From contig NZ_JACCCH010000001.1 of NCBI RefSeq assembly GCF_013410945.1, positions 2,356,001 to 2,420,000 of the forward strand: 64,000 nucleotides of DNA, in the 5' to 3' direction. How positions within the stretch are numbered: position 1 is the first letter of the stretch; each line of letters begins with the position of its first letter. Below the pieces are notes generated by a model. The model worked only from the letters and a program-made list of their open reading frames with translations, ran no database searches and had not been told where the DNA came from. The position numbers were made by a program, and so were the translations under genes. The DNA comes from Leifsonia sp. AK011. Its GTDB lineage: Bacteria; Actinomycetota; Actinomycetes; Actinomycetales; Microbacteriaceae. Below are positions 33,386 to 42,421 of the stretch, piece after piece.

Positions 33386-33405
33386 GAGTGACTGTACATT
33401 CACTC
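33386..33405. promoter_or_regulatory. TetR operator of the tetR gene
   Basis: GAGTGACTGTACATTCACTC matches the perfect dyad at 32762-32781 with the same half-site length and spacing. It lies 2 bp upstream of the tetR start codon, where binding would block transcription or early elongation. Confidence 0.7.
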
Positions 33406-33440
33406 TTTGCGGAGCGCAACCATCACCTCTTCTTTTTTCA

Positions 33441-33520
33441 CTCTTCTCCGGAGGTTGTGGGCCCAAGTCACAATGGTTACGTGATGGACGGTTCCCCGGG
33501 GCCATCCCTCCGGAGAAGAG
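33441..33520. repeat. 80-bp element bounded by 14-bp perfect inverted repeats
   Basis: Arms CTCTTCTCCGGAGG (33441-33454) and CCTCCGGAGAAGAG (33507-33520) enclose 52 bp. The flanks are a T-run on the left and an A-run on the right, so the symmetry extends outward. It lies between the GH1 gene's 3' end and the tetR promoter. It could be a terminator lacking a U-tract or a small non-autonomous inverted-repeat element. Confidence 0.5.
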
Positions 33521-33546
33521 CAAAAACAACCGCGGAGGCGGAAGGT

Positions 33547-34737
33547 CTACAGGCCGCCAGCGCGGGCGACGTCGCCGTACCAGCGCGCGCTCGGCTTGGG
33601 GGTGCGCTCGAAGGTCTCCTTGTCCCAGCCGATGAGACCGAAGGTCGGCGCGAAGCCGGAGGCCCACTCGTAGTTGTCGAGGGCGGACCAGTGCTGGTAG
33701 CCGAGGAGCGTGATGCCGTCGGCGATGCACTCGTGGAGCCCCTCGAGCGCGCCGCGGGTGTACTCGATACGGCGGGAGTCGTCCGACGTGGCAATGCCAT
33801 TCTCGGTCACCATCACGGGGGTGTGGCCGGACTGCTTCCACGCGTTGCGCACGCCGGTGGCGGCCGCGGCCGGCCAGAACTCCCAGCCGGTGAGCGTCTT
33901 CTCGACGTCGGTGGCGGGCGGTCGCACGCCCTCCGGCCCGACGATGTTGCGGGTGTACGCCTGCACACCCACGAAGTCGTCACCCGACGCGTTCTCGAGA
34001 TACCAGTCCTCAGCGGGGTAGGCGATCTCGTCGAGCTTCAGTTCGGCGCCCTCCAGCACGGCGCCGTTCTCGTCGGTCGCCGGCTCGAAGGCTTGGGTTG
34101 CCACCGTCCAACCGGAGTGGAGCCCCGGCACATCGGCGAGGATCGCCCGCGACCACAGGTGTGACTCGAGCAGGGCATCCGCCACCCTCAGGTCGGGCTT
34201 GGGCAGGCCGTAGGCCACGAGGTTCGAGGCGTCCTCTCCCCCGGCGAGCATCGCCGCGATGTTCGGCTCGTTGATCGTGCACACGTACCGCACGCCCGAC
34301 GAGACGATGGGCAGCGCTAGCTCGGTGTAGCGAGCGAAGAGGGATGCGGCATCCGGTGCCCGCCAGAAGCCGTCGCGCTCGAACCACCGAGGCACCGTGA
34401 AGTGCATGAGGGTGACGATCGGCTCGATGCCGAACTCAAGGCAGGTGTCGACCATGCGCCGGTAGTGGTCGACGGATGCCCGTGACACCATGCCGCGCTC
34501 TGGCTCGATGCGAGCCCACTCGACGCTGAACCGGTACGAGTTCAACCCGAGCTCGGCGAGCAGTCGGATGTCGTCGCGGTAGCGGTGGTAGCTGTCCGCG
34601 GCGTCCCCCGAGGGTTCCACGATCGTGGTGCCCGGCTCGTTCTCGTGAACCCACCAGTTCGAGTTGATGTTGTTGCCCTCGATCTGGTGCGCTGCGGTCG
34701 CAGCACCCCACAGGAACCCCTTCGGGAACTCTCTCAT
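33547..34737 (-). CDS. Glycoside hydrolase family 1 enzyme (beta-glucosidase type)
   Basis: The 396-residue enzyme has the GH1 N-terminal signature FLWGAATAAHQIEG, the acid/base Glu157 in TINEPN and nucleophile Glu312 in VTENG, within an (alpha/beta)8 barrel. It hydrolyses beta-linked disaccharides or aryl glycosides with retention. It is about 50 residues shorter than typical members (440-480), the loss being in loops rather than at the active site. There is no signal peptide, so it acts on imported sugar. It is the last gene of the Opp-type importer operon, 3 bp after the ATPase stop. Confidence 0.9.
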   Translation of the reverse strand: MREFPKGFLWGAATAAHQIEGNNINSNWWVHENEPGTTIVEPSGDAADSYHRYRDDIRLLAELGLNSYRFSVEWARIEPERGMVSRASVDHYRRMVDTCLEFGIEPIVTLMHFTVPRWFERDGFWRAPDAASLFARYTELALPIVSSGVRYVCTINEPNIAAMLAGGEDASNLVAYGLPKPDLRVADALLESHLWSRAILADVPGLHSGWTVATQAFEPATDENGAVLEGAELKLDEIAYPAEDWYLENASGDDFVGVQAYTRNIVGPEGVRPPATDVEKTLTGWEFWPAAAATGVRNAWKQSGHTPVMVTENGIATSDDSRRIEYTRGALEGLHECIADGITLLGYQHWSALDNYEWASGFAPTFGLIGWDKETFERTPKPSARWYGDVARAGGL

Positions 34738-34740
34738 CGC

Positions 34741-36429
34741 CTACGCTGCCTTCGTTCGTTTGGGGTTGGGGATCGCGTCGAGCAACCGAACGGTGTACTC
34801 GTCCTTCGGGTCGCGCAGCACGTCCGCGGTGTCGCCGCGTTCGACGATGCGACCGTGGTTGAGCACCATGATGTTGTCTGTCACGATGCGCGCGGAGAGC
34901 AGGTCGTGTGTGATGTAGAGCATCGAGACGCCCCACTGCTCGCGCAGGTCCTCAAGGAGGGCAAGAACCCCCGCGCGCAGCGACACGTCGAGCATCGACA
35001 CCGGCTCGTCGGCGATGATCACCTGCGGGTCGGATGCCAGGGCTCGCGCGATCACGACGCGCTGGCGCTGTCCTCCCGAGAGCTGGTGCGGCAGTTTCGC
35101 GGCGAACTCCTCGACCGGCGTGAGTCCGACGGTCTCGAGCAGTTCGAGAACGCGGCGACGGGCATCCTTGCCGCGCTTCTTCGTGAAGTTCACGACCGGG
35201 CGCATGAGCGTGTACTCGACGGTGTGCAGCGGGTTGAGCGCCGCGTACGGGTCCTGGAACACCATCTGCACATCCCGGTGCAGCTCGCGGAATCGACCGC
35301 GGCGCAGGGCACCGATGTCGAGATCCCCGAAGCGGATGCTTCCACTCGTGGGCTTCTCCACCGCAGTCATGAGCTTGCCGATCGTGGACTTGCCCGACCC
35401 CGATGCGCCCACGAGTGCAAGCGACGAGCCCGGTTCCAGCGTGAACGACACGTCATCGACGGCCACGACCTCGCCCTCACCACGACGGGGCGGCGGGTAG
35501 ATCTTCGAGACGTTCTCGAGCACGAGCGCGTTCTGCGCGCTGCGATGCTCACGGGCGACGACGCTCGGCGGATGCACGGCTCCCGCCGCTCTCGAGGTTC
35601 CCGTGCGTCGGCCGCGGTCCTCGAGGCCGGGCAGTTCGACGACCTCGGCCCTCGGGTCGGCGTAGTGCGAGAGCAGCATGCGGGTGTAGTCGTCCTGCGG
35701 GCGGTTCAGGATGTCGGTGGCCGCGGCATCCTCGACGATCTCGCCCTCGTGCATGACCATCACGCGCTGAGCGGACTCGAGCACGATGCCGAGGTCGTGG
35801 CTGATGAGGAGCGCGGTGAAGTTCTCGCGCTTCTGCAGGTCCATGATCGTGCCCATGACGGCGTGCTGCACGAGCACGTCGAGGGCCGTTGTCGGCTCGT
35901 CGAACACCATGAGCTTCGGTTCCAGGGAGAGTGCCAGGGCGATCGAGATGCGCTGCCGCATACCGCCAGAGAGCTCTCCCGGGTAGCGATCGAGCACCGT
36001 GGCTGGCAACTCCACCTTGCCCACGAGCTCTTCCGCGCGATCGTTCCACCGCGTCTTCTCGACGTGTCCGTGGGCCTCGAAAATGTCCCGGAAGTGGTTG
36101 CGGATCGTGCGCACGGGGTTGAGGGCGTTCATGCCCGACTGCAGCACCATGGCCACTCCCCCGTGACGCTGCTCGCGCAGTTCGGCCTGGCTGAGGCTCG
36201 CAATGTCGGTGCCCCCGAGCATCACCCGACCATTCACGATGTGAGCAGGCGGCTTGGAGAGGCCCGCGATGGCGAATCCCAGCGTCGACTTGCCCGACCC
36301 CGACTCGCCGACAAGTCCCACGAACTCGCCCGCCTCGAGGGTGAACGACACCTTCTTCACGGCGTGGGTGACATCGTCGCCATTGATGTAGTCGACGTCG
36401 AGGTCACTGACGTTGAGGATCGTCGTCAT
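34741..36429 (-). CDS. Opp/Dpp-type ABC transporter ATPase, two fused ABC domains
   Basis: The 562-residue protein contains two complete nucleotide-binding domains: Walker A GESGSGKSTL at 41-50 with LSGGMRQR and FDEPTTALD, then GASGSGKSTI at about 345 with LSGGQRQR and ADEPVSMLD. It corresponds to OppD and OppF (DppD/DppF) fused head to tail. It powers import through the two permeases encoded just upstream, overlapping the nearer one by 4 bp. Context with a GH1 enzyme and LacI regulator suggests oligosaccharide rather than peptide transport. Confidence 0.92.
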   Translation of the reverse strand: MTTILNVSDLDVDYINGDDVTHAVKKVSFTLEAGEFVGLVGESGSGKSTLGFAIAGLSKPPAHIVNGRVMLGGTDIASLSQAELREQRHGGVAMVLQSGMNALNPVRTIRNHFRDIFEAHGHVEKTRWNDRAEELVGKVELPATVLDRYPGELSGGMRQRISIALALSLEPKLMVFDEPTTALDVLVQHAVMGTIMDLQKRENFTALLISHDLGIVLESAQRVMVMHEGEIVEDAAATDILNRPQDDYTRMLLSHYADPRAEVVELPGLEDRGRRTGTSRAAGAVHPPSVVAREHRSAQNALVLENVSKIYPPPRRGEGEVVAVDDVSFTLEPGSSLALVGASGSGKSTIGKLMTAVEKPTSGSIRFGDLDIGALRRGRFRELHRDVQMVFQDPYAALNPLHTVEYTLMRPVVNFTKKRGKDARRRVLELLETVGLTPVEEFAAKLPHQLSGGQRQRVVIARALASDPQVIIADEPVSMLDVSLRAGVLALLEDLREQWGVSMLYITHDLLSARIVTDNIMVLNHGRIVERGDTADVLRDPKDEYTVRLLDAIPNPKRTKAA

Positions 36430-37370
36430 GACTTCTTTCCTTCCACGGTCTTCTGCTCTCGGAGGCGGGGGTTGCTGATGCCATCAACACCGAAGTTGAT
36501 GAGCGTGAGGGAGGTGGCGAGAAGCGCGATGCAGAGACCGGGTGCGAAAAGCAGCGACCACTGGCCGGTGAGCAGAGCGCTCGAGTTCTGGGCCCAGAAG
36601 AGCATCGTTCCCCAGCTGACGATGCTGGAGTCACCGAGACCGAGAAACTCGAGTCCGGCCTCGGCCAGAATCGCTGCGGTCGCAGCACCGAAGAAGCTGC
36701 CCACGATGAGCGACGTCATGTTGGGCAGGATCTCCCGGAAGACGATTCTGAACGGCCGCTCCCCGCTGAAGACGGCGGCCGTCACGAAGTCCCGCGAGCG
36801 CAGCGACTGAGTCTGGCTGCGGAGCACTCGGGCTCCCCACGCCCATCCGGTGATCACGATCACCACGATGATCATCGCGATGCCGCCACCCGAGAGGTAA
36901 GCCGCGATCACGATCATGAGCGGGAGCGCCGGGATCACGAGGAAGAGGTTGACGATGAAGCCGACGACATCCGCCATGAATCCTCGCGTGTACCCCCAGC
37001 TGAGCCCGATGAGCACCGCGACGACGGTGGAGAGGAGGCCCGCCACGAGTCCGACGAAGATGCTGACCTGCGAGCCCCAGATGAGCTGACTCAGCACGTC
37101 CTCCCCCGCTGCGGTCGTGCCCAGCCAGTGGGCGGGCGACGGGTCGGCGCTGCGGTCGAAGCCGTTCTCCGTCGCGCCGTAGGGGGCGATGAGCGGCGCG
37201 AAGATCGCCACGAGAATGAACAGCCCGAGGATGATCACACCGGCGCGAGCCTTGCGGTTCGACCAGATCGTGCCCGCCGTCCTGGCGAACACCTTCCAGG
37301 GGTTCGGAGCGTCAGCGATGGGCGCCATCGTGTGGATGTCGCGTGTCGAAGGGCGAAGTGGAGTACTCAT
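36426..37370 (-). CDS. Opp/Dpp-type ABC transporter permease (DppC-like)
   Basis: The 314-residue protein has six helices with the OppC N-terminal domain before the first helix and the EAA loop EILPNMTSLIVGSFFGAATAAILAEAGLEFLGLG, which contacts the ATPase. It forms a heterodimeric channel with the DppB-like permease. It overlaps both neighbours by 4 bp, so the operon is translationally coupled. Confidence 0.92.
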   Translation of the reverse strand: MSTPLRPSTRDIHTMAPIADAPNPWKVFARTAGTIWSNRKARAGVIILGLFILVAIFAPLIAPYGATENGFDRSADPSPAHWLGTTAAGEDVLSQLIWGSQVSIFVGLVAGLLSTVVAVLIGLSWGYTRGFMADVVGFIVNLFLVIPALPLMIVIAAYLSGGGIAMIIVVIVITGWAWGARVLRSQTQSLRSRDFVTAAVFSGERPFRIVFREILPNMTSLIVGSFFGAATAAILAEAGLEFLGLGDSSIVSWGTMLFWAQNSSALLTGQWSLLFAPGLCIALLATSLTLINFGVDGISNPRLREQKTVEGKKS

Positions 37371-38452
37371 CGGCGGGTCCTCGGGTCCAGTACGCCGTAC
37401 AGAATGTCGACGATGAAGTTGGCGACGAGCACGCTAAGCGTGATCATCAGGAACAGGGCCTGCATCAGCGGGTAATCCTGGTTGGTCACCGCGTTGAACA
37501 GCAGGTATCCAACGCCGGGGTAACCGAATACCTGCTCGACGAGGATGGATCCGCCGACCACACCACCGAGGGCGAGCCCGAAGGAGGTGAGGTTCGGCAG
37601 GATGGCATTGCGTGCCGCATATCGAAGTGCGACCACGCGCGGCTTGAGGCCATTGGCCTCCGCGAACGCGACGTAGTCGTCACCGAGCGTGGGGATCATC
37701 GTGTTGCGCATCCCCAGGATCCAGCCACCCAGCGAGGTGATGAGGATCGTGATGGCTGGGAGGATCGCGTGGTACAGGGCATCCACGAAGAAGTCCCACG
37801 TGAAGGCCGGCGTCGCCGTTGGACCGTAGGCACCGGATGTCGGGAACAACCGCCACACGTAGCCTGCGAAGAACAGCAGCAGAAGCGCCGTCCAGAAGTA
37901 GGGGAACGCGCTCGCGAAAGCTCCGCCGACCGTCGGCAGCGTGTCGAGCCAGGTGCCGCGCTTCCACGCGGCGAGCACACCCAGGAGTGTGCCGAGCACG
38001 AAGGCCACAATAGTCACCACACCGACAAGCACGAGTGTGTACGGCAGGGCCGTCGACACGAGCTCGGAGACCGTCTGCGGGTAGAACGTGTAGCTGACCC
38101 CGAAGTCGAGCCGCAGCACCTGTCCGAGGTACTGCACGTACTGCTCGAGCATGTTTCCGTCGGGGATGCCGAGCTGTGCCTCGATCGCGGCCTTCGTCGC
38201 GTCGCTCACCGGCCCGTTCTGCGCGAGCTTGGCGAGGGCTGCATCCGCGGGCGTGCCCGGCATGAGTCGGGGCAGGATGAAGTTCACGGTCACCGCAGCC
38301 CACAGGGTGAGCAGGAACAGTCCGAGCTTGCGAAGGACGTAGCCGAACGCGCGCCTCGCGCCCCCGGTATTGCCCGTAGTGACGGGCAGCTCGTCGTCGA
38401 GCGACCCCGTCTTATCTTCCGCGCCGCGTGGCGCGACCGTGACGCTAGTCAT
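37367..38452 (-). CDS. Opp/Dpp-type ABC transporter permease (DppB-like)
   Basis: The 361-residue permease has an N-terminal helix followed by a periplasmic loop and five further helices; LGLFLLTLWAAVTVNFILPRLMPG is the family start and ARNAILPNLTSFGLALGGVVGGSILVEQVFGYPG the EAA loop and end region. It pairs with the DppC-like protein. It overlaps the substrate-binding-protein gene by 8 bp. Confidence 0.92.
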   Translation of the reverse strand: MTSVTVAPRGAEDKTGSLDDELPVTTGNTGGARRAFGYVLRKLGLFLLTLWAAVTVNFILPRLMPGTPADAALAKLAQNGPVSDATKAAIEAQLGIPDGNMLEQYVQYLGQVLRLDFGVSYTFYPQTVSELVSTALPYTLVLVGVVTIVAFVLGTLLGVLAAWKRGTWLDTLPTVGGAFASAFPYFWTALLLLFFAGYVWRLFPTSGAYGPTATPAFTWDFFVDALYHAILPAITILITSLGGWILGMRNTMIPTLGDDYVAFAEANGLKPRVVALRYAARNAILPNLTSFGLALGGVVGGSILVEQVFGYPGVGYLLFNAVTNQDYPLMQALFLMITLSVLVANFIVDILYGVLDPRTRR

Positions 38453-40094
38453 GAGTGACCGCCTTCAGGTTGGTGAGCACGATGAGTGGAGTGGATTCGT
38501 AGGTCTTCGGCGACGCGTACGGGTCCTCGGCGGAGGGCCATCCCGTGAACTTCGCGTTGCTCACGAGGCCCCACGATCCGCCGTAGTAGAGCGAGATCAC
38601 GGGCAGGTCGTTGTAGACGATCTGCTGCAGCTCGTAGCCGATCTGCTGCCGTTCGCCCTCGTCGAGCGCGACCTTGTACTGGTCGAGCAGTTGCTGCGCT
38701 GCGGGGTTGTCGTAGCGCTCGAAGTTGTTGGTCGCCTCCTCGCCCACGGGCTTGAGGTAATCGCTCGAGAGGAGCGCGTTGAAGTCGCGGAACAGCACGC
38801 CGGTTCCACCCGTGCCGCCCATCGCGAAGTCGAACTCGCCGTTGCGGAGCGCGAGCTGGTAGGCCGCGGGCTGGGGGGTGTCCACGCCGACGTCGATCCC
38901 GACGGCGCCCCACTGCCGCTGCACCTCCTGAACGCCACGCAGCCAGTCCGTGTAGCCGTTGGCCGTGGTGATCGTGAGACTCAGCTGCTCGCCGGCCGCG
39001 TTGACGAGACGGTCACCCTGGAGGGTGTACCCGGCCTCTGCGAAAGCTGCGAGCGCGGCATCCGTGTCCTGGTCGATGAGGCCGGAGTTCGGGATGCTCG
39101 GGTCGAGGTCGTCCTGCTGGTACGGCAGCAGGATGTTCGTCTGGCCCGCCTCGTCCATGTAGCCCTCGGCCGCGGCATCCCCCACTGCCCCACGGTCGAG
39201 CGCGAGGGACAGGCCCTTGCGCACGTTGAGGTCGTTGAAGGGGGCCTTCGTGAGGTTGGGGAAGAGCGCGATCGTTCCGCCCGGCGGGAACCAGTACGTG
39301 TTGTCGTTGCCCGCTCCGACCCAGACGTTGTCGACATCGGAGATGAACGAATAGGCCCAGTCGTAGCCCTTGGTCGCGACATCCAGCTGGGTGTTCGCGG
39401 CTGGCAGGATCAGGTGCTCGGCGGCGACCTTGTCGGCCTGCCAATAGTCCTGGTACTTGTCGACCGTGTACTGCTGCGGTGCGTAGTTGCCGAGCATGTA
39501 CGGGCCGGTGCCGACAGGGTCGGGATTGCGGAAGCTCGCCGGGTCCTCGACATCCTTCCAGATGTGCTCCGGCACGATGAGCGTTGTTGCAATGAGCGAG
39601 GCTGCAGGAACGTCGGGCTGCTGCAGCCGCACGGTGACCGTGTCCTCGTCGCTCTCGACCGATCGGATGTACTCCCAGATGCCCTGGGCGTCTGCCGCCG
39701 GGTACTGCTTGAGCATCTCGAACGTGAACACGACATCCTCCGGCGTGAACGGCTCGCCGTCCTGCCAGGTCACACCCTTGCGGATGTCGTAGACGATCGT
39801 GGAGGGGTCCGGCTGTTCGTATCCGGTCGCGAGCCACGGGAACTCGTCGCCCGTGACGTTGTCGAGGATCACGAGCGGCTCGTACATGTAGAACGTCGCC
39901 ACGCGCTTGCTGTTGAGGAATGGGTTGAAGTTGCGCTCGAACATCGGCGAGCCGTTGTCGGCCGCGACCAGCATCGTGTCCGCGGGGATCGACGGATCGG
40001 GTGCACTCTGAATCTGAATGCTGCATCCCGCGAGTACCAGTGCTGCCGCGGACGCGGTCGCGACGGCCGTCAGCCATCGTCTCGTCTGCATCAT
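38445..40094 (-). CDS. ABC transporter substrate-binding lipoprotein, family 5
   Basis: The 549-residue protein begins with a lipoprotein signal peptide ending LVLAGC (Cys24), giving a lipid anchor on the outer face of the membrane. The body is a family 5 (OppA/DppA) solute-binding protein, recognised by the FTPEDVVFTFEML and APFNDLNVRKGLSLALDR segments. Family 5 proteins bind peptides but, in several actinobacteria and thermophiles, also cello- and other oligosaccharides; the adjacent GH1 gene favours a sugar. It is the first gene of the five-gene operon. Confidence 0.9.
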   Translation of the reverse strand: MMQTRRWLTAVATASAAALVLAGCSIQIQSAPDPSIPADTMLVAADNGSPMFERNFNPFLNSKRVATFYMYEPLVILDNVTGDEFPWLATGYEQPDPSTIVYDIRKGVTWQDGEPFTPEDVVFTFEMLKQYPAADAQGIWEYIRSVESDEDTVTVRLQQPDVPAASLIATTLIVPEHIWKDVEDPASFRNPDPVGTGPYMLGNYAPQQYTVDKYQDYWQADKVAAEHLILPAANTQLDVATKGYDWAYSFISDVDNVWVGAGNDNTYWFPPGGTIALFPNLTKAPFNDLNVRKGLSLALDRGAVGDAAAEGYMDEAGQTNILLPYQQDDLDPSIPNSGLIDQDTDAALAAFAEAGYTLQGDRLVNAAGEQLSLTITTANGYTDWLRGVQEVQRQWGAVGIDVGVDTPQPAAYQLALRNGEFDFAMGGTGGTGVLFRDFNALLSSDYLKPVGEEATNNFERYDNPAAQQLLDQYKVALDEGERQQIGYELQQIVYNDLPVISLYYGGSWGLVSNAKFTGWPSAEDPYASPKTYESTPLIVLTNLKAVTHD

Positions 40095-40151
40095 TGCCTA
40101 CGCTTCTCTCAGTCGTCTGGCGTGACCCCCATTCAGGGGACGCCCTCCGAC

Positions 40152-40165
40152 TGTAAGCGCATACA
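40152..40165. promoter_or_regulatory. Candidate LacI-family operator
   Basis: TGTAAGCGCATACA is a near-perfect 14-bp palindrome with the central GCGC typical of LacI/GalR operators. It stands between the importer operon start (40094) and the lacI gene's 3' end (40204), where it can control the operon. A weaker hairpin, GGCGT/ACGCC arms with CCCC/GGGG, lies downstream at 40119-40144 in the leader. Confidence 0.6.
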
Positions 40166-40203
40166 TTTTTGCGGGGCAACCCCTTGCGCCCGACCGTCGC
40201 GGT

Positions 40204-41256
40204 TTAGTAGGAGCTTTCGCGCAGCACCACGCGGACCGGGAGTGTCACAGCCTGGCGTGGGCGTTCGGGATGCTCGAGCCGCTCCGTCACCAAGTGCACC
40301 GCCGCGCGCCCGAGCTCCGACATGGGCTGGTGCACCGTCGTGAGGGTCGGGCTCGAGTGACGCCCTGCTGCGATCCCGTCGTAGCCCGTGACCTGCACTT
40401 CTTCGGGAACCGCCACCCCCCTCGCGGCAAGCACATCGAGCACTCCGAGCGCCGTCTGGTCGTTTGCGCACACGACAGCATCCGGCAGGGTCGTGAGCTC
40501 CGTGGCGGCCATGCGCCCGCCGTCCCGAGTGAAGTCACCACGAACGATCTGGACCGGTCGATCGCCGACCGCCTGTGAAAACCCTCCGAATCGCTCGATG
40601 TCGTCGGGTGAACCCTCCGGGCCCGCAATGTAGGCGAAAGTCTCGGCACCCCCGGCGAGGAGGTGTTCGGTCAGGGCGCGCATCCCCGGTGCGTTGTTGG
40701 AGTGCACGTGATCGAAGCGGTCCTGTCGGCCGTCACCACCGAGCAGGACGACGGGGATGTGTCGCGCCGCGCGCTCGAGCATCTCAGCTGGGACCGTGCC
40801 CGCAAGAACCGCAAGCCCATCAACGCGCCCCGCCAGATCGGTGATCAGCGACTCGAGCTCCCGACCCGTGCCCGACGCGATCATGAGCGCAAACCCGCGA
40901 CGACTGGCCTCGAGCTCGGCCCCGCGCAGCACCTCGTCGTAGTAGAGGTTCTCGTTCTGCGGCTCCTCCCCCGCATCCCGCACCACGAGCACTCTCTCGG
41001 ACTCGTCGGTGATCTCCGGCGCGCCGAGACCGGAGTCATCATGACGCGGAAAGAAGAGGCCGATCACGTTTGTGCGCCGCGCGGCGAGCCCACGTGCGGA
41101 GGCGGAGGGAACGTACCCGAGCTGCTCGATGGCGGCCTCGACGCGCTCCCGAGTTGTCGCCCGCACGGACGCCGGTGCCGTCAGCACCCGCGACACCGTG
41201 GCGATCGACACACCGGCGAGGGCTGCGACGTCGTAGACGGTCGGCTGCTTTGCCAT
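40204..41256 (-). CDS. LacI family transcriptional regulator
   Basis: The 350-residue repressor has the N-terminal helix-turn-helix TVYDVAALAGVSIATVSRVL, a hinge helix with SARGLAARRTNVIGLFFP, and a periplasmic-binding-protein-like effector domain ending VTLPVRVVLRESS. It should respond to a sugar or sugar phosphate and control the adjacent importer/GH1 operon, which it precedes in the same orientation. Conserved effector-contact residues cannot be assigned. Confidence 0.92.
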   Translation of the reverse strand: MAKQPTVYDVAALAGVSIATVSRVLTAPASVRATTRERVEAAIEQLGYVPSASARGLAARRTNVIGLFFPRHDDSGLGAPEITDESERVLVVRDAGEEPQNENLYYDEVLRGAELEASRRGFALMIASGTGRELESLITDLAGRVDGLAVLAGTVPAEMLERAARHIPVVLLGGDGRQDRFDHVHSNNAPGMRALTEHLLAGGAETFAYIAGPEGSPDDIERFGGFSQAVGDRPVQIVRGDFTRDGGRMAATELTTLPDAVVCANDQTALGVLDVLAARGVAVPEEVQVTGYDGIAAGRHSSPTLTTVHQPMSELGRAAVHLVTERLEHPERPRQAVTLPVRVVLRESSY

Positions 41257-41282
41257 GCTGTCGCCTCCCGTCTGCGTTAGAA

Positions 41283-41312
41283 CCTCGGCCGTTTTACATT
41301 ACGTTGCCGAGG
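41283..41312. terminator. Dyad spanning the VanZ-RDD stop codon
   Basis: Arms CCTCGGC (41283-41289) and GCCGAGG (41306-41312) enclose 16 bp that include the stop of the VanZ-RDD gene (41299-41301). It may terminate that transcript or act as an operator for the lacI gene starting at 41256; no T-run follows. Confidence 0.35.
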
Positions 41313-42372
41313 TGGTCGCAACGGGGGGCTTGCGCAAAGCGCCCGCATCGTCGAGTTCCATCCCGGCGGCCACAAGCGCGAGGCCACGGTGGTGACGCGT
41401 GGTGAAAACCATCACAATCGTTGCCACAAGTAGTGCGAACGATGCTGCGTCGGCGAGCGGATGCCCCACCGCGTCGAGCACCAGAAAGCCGGTGAACCCG
41501 GCGAACGTTCGCACCACGCGTGCGCCGGCGAGCGGCATCCAGCCTCCCGTCCCCCGAAGCTGCACCGCATGCTCGCCGATCGTCGACCCCGTCGCGAGCA
41601 CGGTCGCCAACTGGACGATCACGACCACGCCGGTGCCGATCCACGTCTGCGCGGTCTCGTCGAGGGCATCGATGAGCGGGCCGCCCGTGGCCACCTGGAG
41701 CAGACGGATGCCCAGCGCAACCAGAAGCGACAGCAGCAGTGACACGATCACGTCGCACGCCATGCCCAGGATGCGACGGGATGCACGGATCCCGCGCGGC
41801 GCGGGCGCCGGGGCATCCCGCCGTCCACGGAAGACGACGAGCGCCACCAGCGACCCCAGCACGGCACCCGTGGTGTTGGCGATCAGGTCACCCGTCGAGA
41901 AGAGCCGGTAGGCGCAGGGGTAGATTCCCCAGACACCCGTGAGCTGGGTGGTCTCGACGAAGAGCGACACCACGAAGCCGATGATGGCGGCGCGCACCAC
42001 ACCGAAGCGGAACATCGCCCTCAGGAGGAACCCGAGCGGCGCGAAGAAGATCACGTTGAAGACCACGACCTGCAGGGCGGGGTTCGCGAGCAGACTGCCG
42101 CCATCGGCCTGCTCAGCGATGATCGCACGCACGTCCCCGAGGAGGTCGAGCTGTGTGCCGCGGCAGGTGTAGTCCAGCGAATCGGGGGTGGGGAGGGTCG
42201 TGTAGGTGAGGATCGCGATGCTGCTGACCAGCAGCGCTGCCCAGCCGATCGACCGCCACAGCGTGACGGTCCCGCGGCGGCGGTAGCTGATGTAGACGAA
42301 CGGCACGAACACGAGGATCGCGATGACCGAACCAATGGCGACGGCGACGAGGCCGGGAGCAATGCGATCCAT
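41299..42372 (-). CDS. VanZ-like / RDD family fusion membrane protein
   Basis: The 357-residue protein has two modules. The first, about residues 1-185, is VanZ-like: helices with VFNVIFFAPLGFLLR and SLFVETTQLTGVWGIYPCAYRLFSTGDLIANTTGAVLG. The second, about 200-335, resembles an RDD domain (RRILGMACDVIVSLLLSLL and STIGEHAVQLRGTGG). VanZ modules are linked to teicoplanin resistance in some enterococci but most are of unknown function. The order VanZ then RDD is known in actinobacteria. A role in envelope physiology is likely but not shown. Confidence 0.8.
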   Translation of the reverse strand: MDRIAPGLVAVAIGSVIAILVFVPFVYISYRRRGTVTLWRSIGWAALLVSSIAILTYTTLPTPDSLDYTCRGTQLDLLGDVRAIIAEQADGGSLLANPALQVVVFNVIFFAPLGFLLRAMFRFGVVRAAIIGFVVSLFVETTQLTGVWGIYPCAYRLFSTGDLIANTTGAVLGSLVALVVFRGRRDAPAPAPRGIRASRRILGMACDVIVSLLLSLLVALGIRLLQVATGGPLIDALDETAQTWIGTGVVVIVQLATVLATGSTIGEHAVQLRGTGGWMPLAGARVVRTFAGFTGFLVLDAVGHPLADAASFALLVATIVMVFTTRHHRGLALVAAGMELDDAGALRKPPVATTSAT

Positions 42373-42421
42373 GATGCTGAGACGGTATCAGTAGCGCGCC
42401 GAGCCGATAGAGTCACTCTCC

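Noticed and set aside
33441-33520. Inverted repeat as a classical rho-independent terminator
   Set aside because: The loop is 52 nt and no T-run follows the stem on either strand, so I list it as a repeat of unclear role.
31299-33635. 778-codon open frame on the plus strand
   Set aside because: Runs antisense through both the MFS and tetR genes and through their operators; Glu/Arg/Asp-rich without structure.
38370-40343. 657-codon open frame on the plus strand
   Set aside because: Antisense to the substrate-binding lipoprotein with its clear lipobox; composition is that of a GC shadow.
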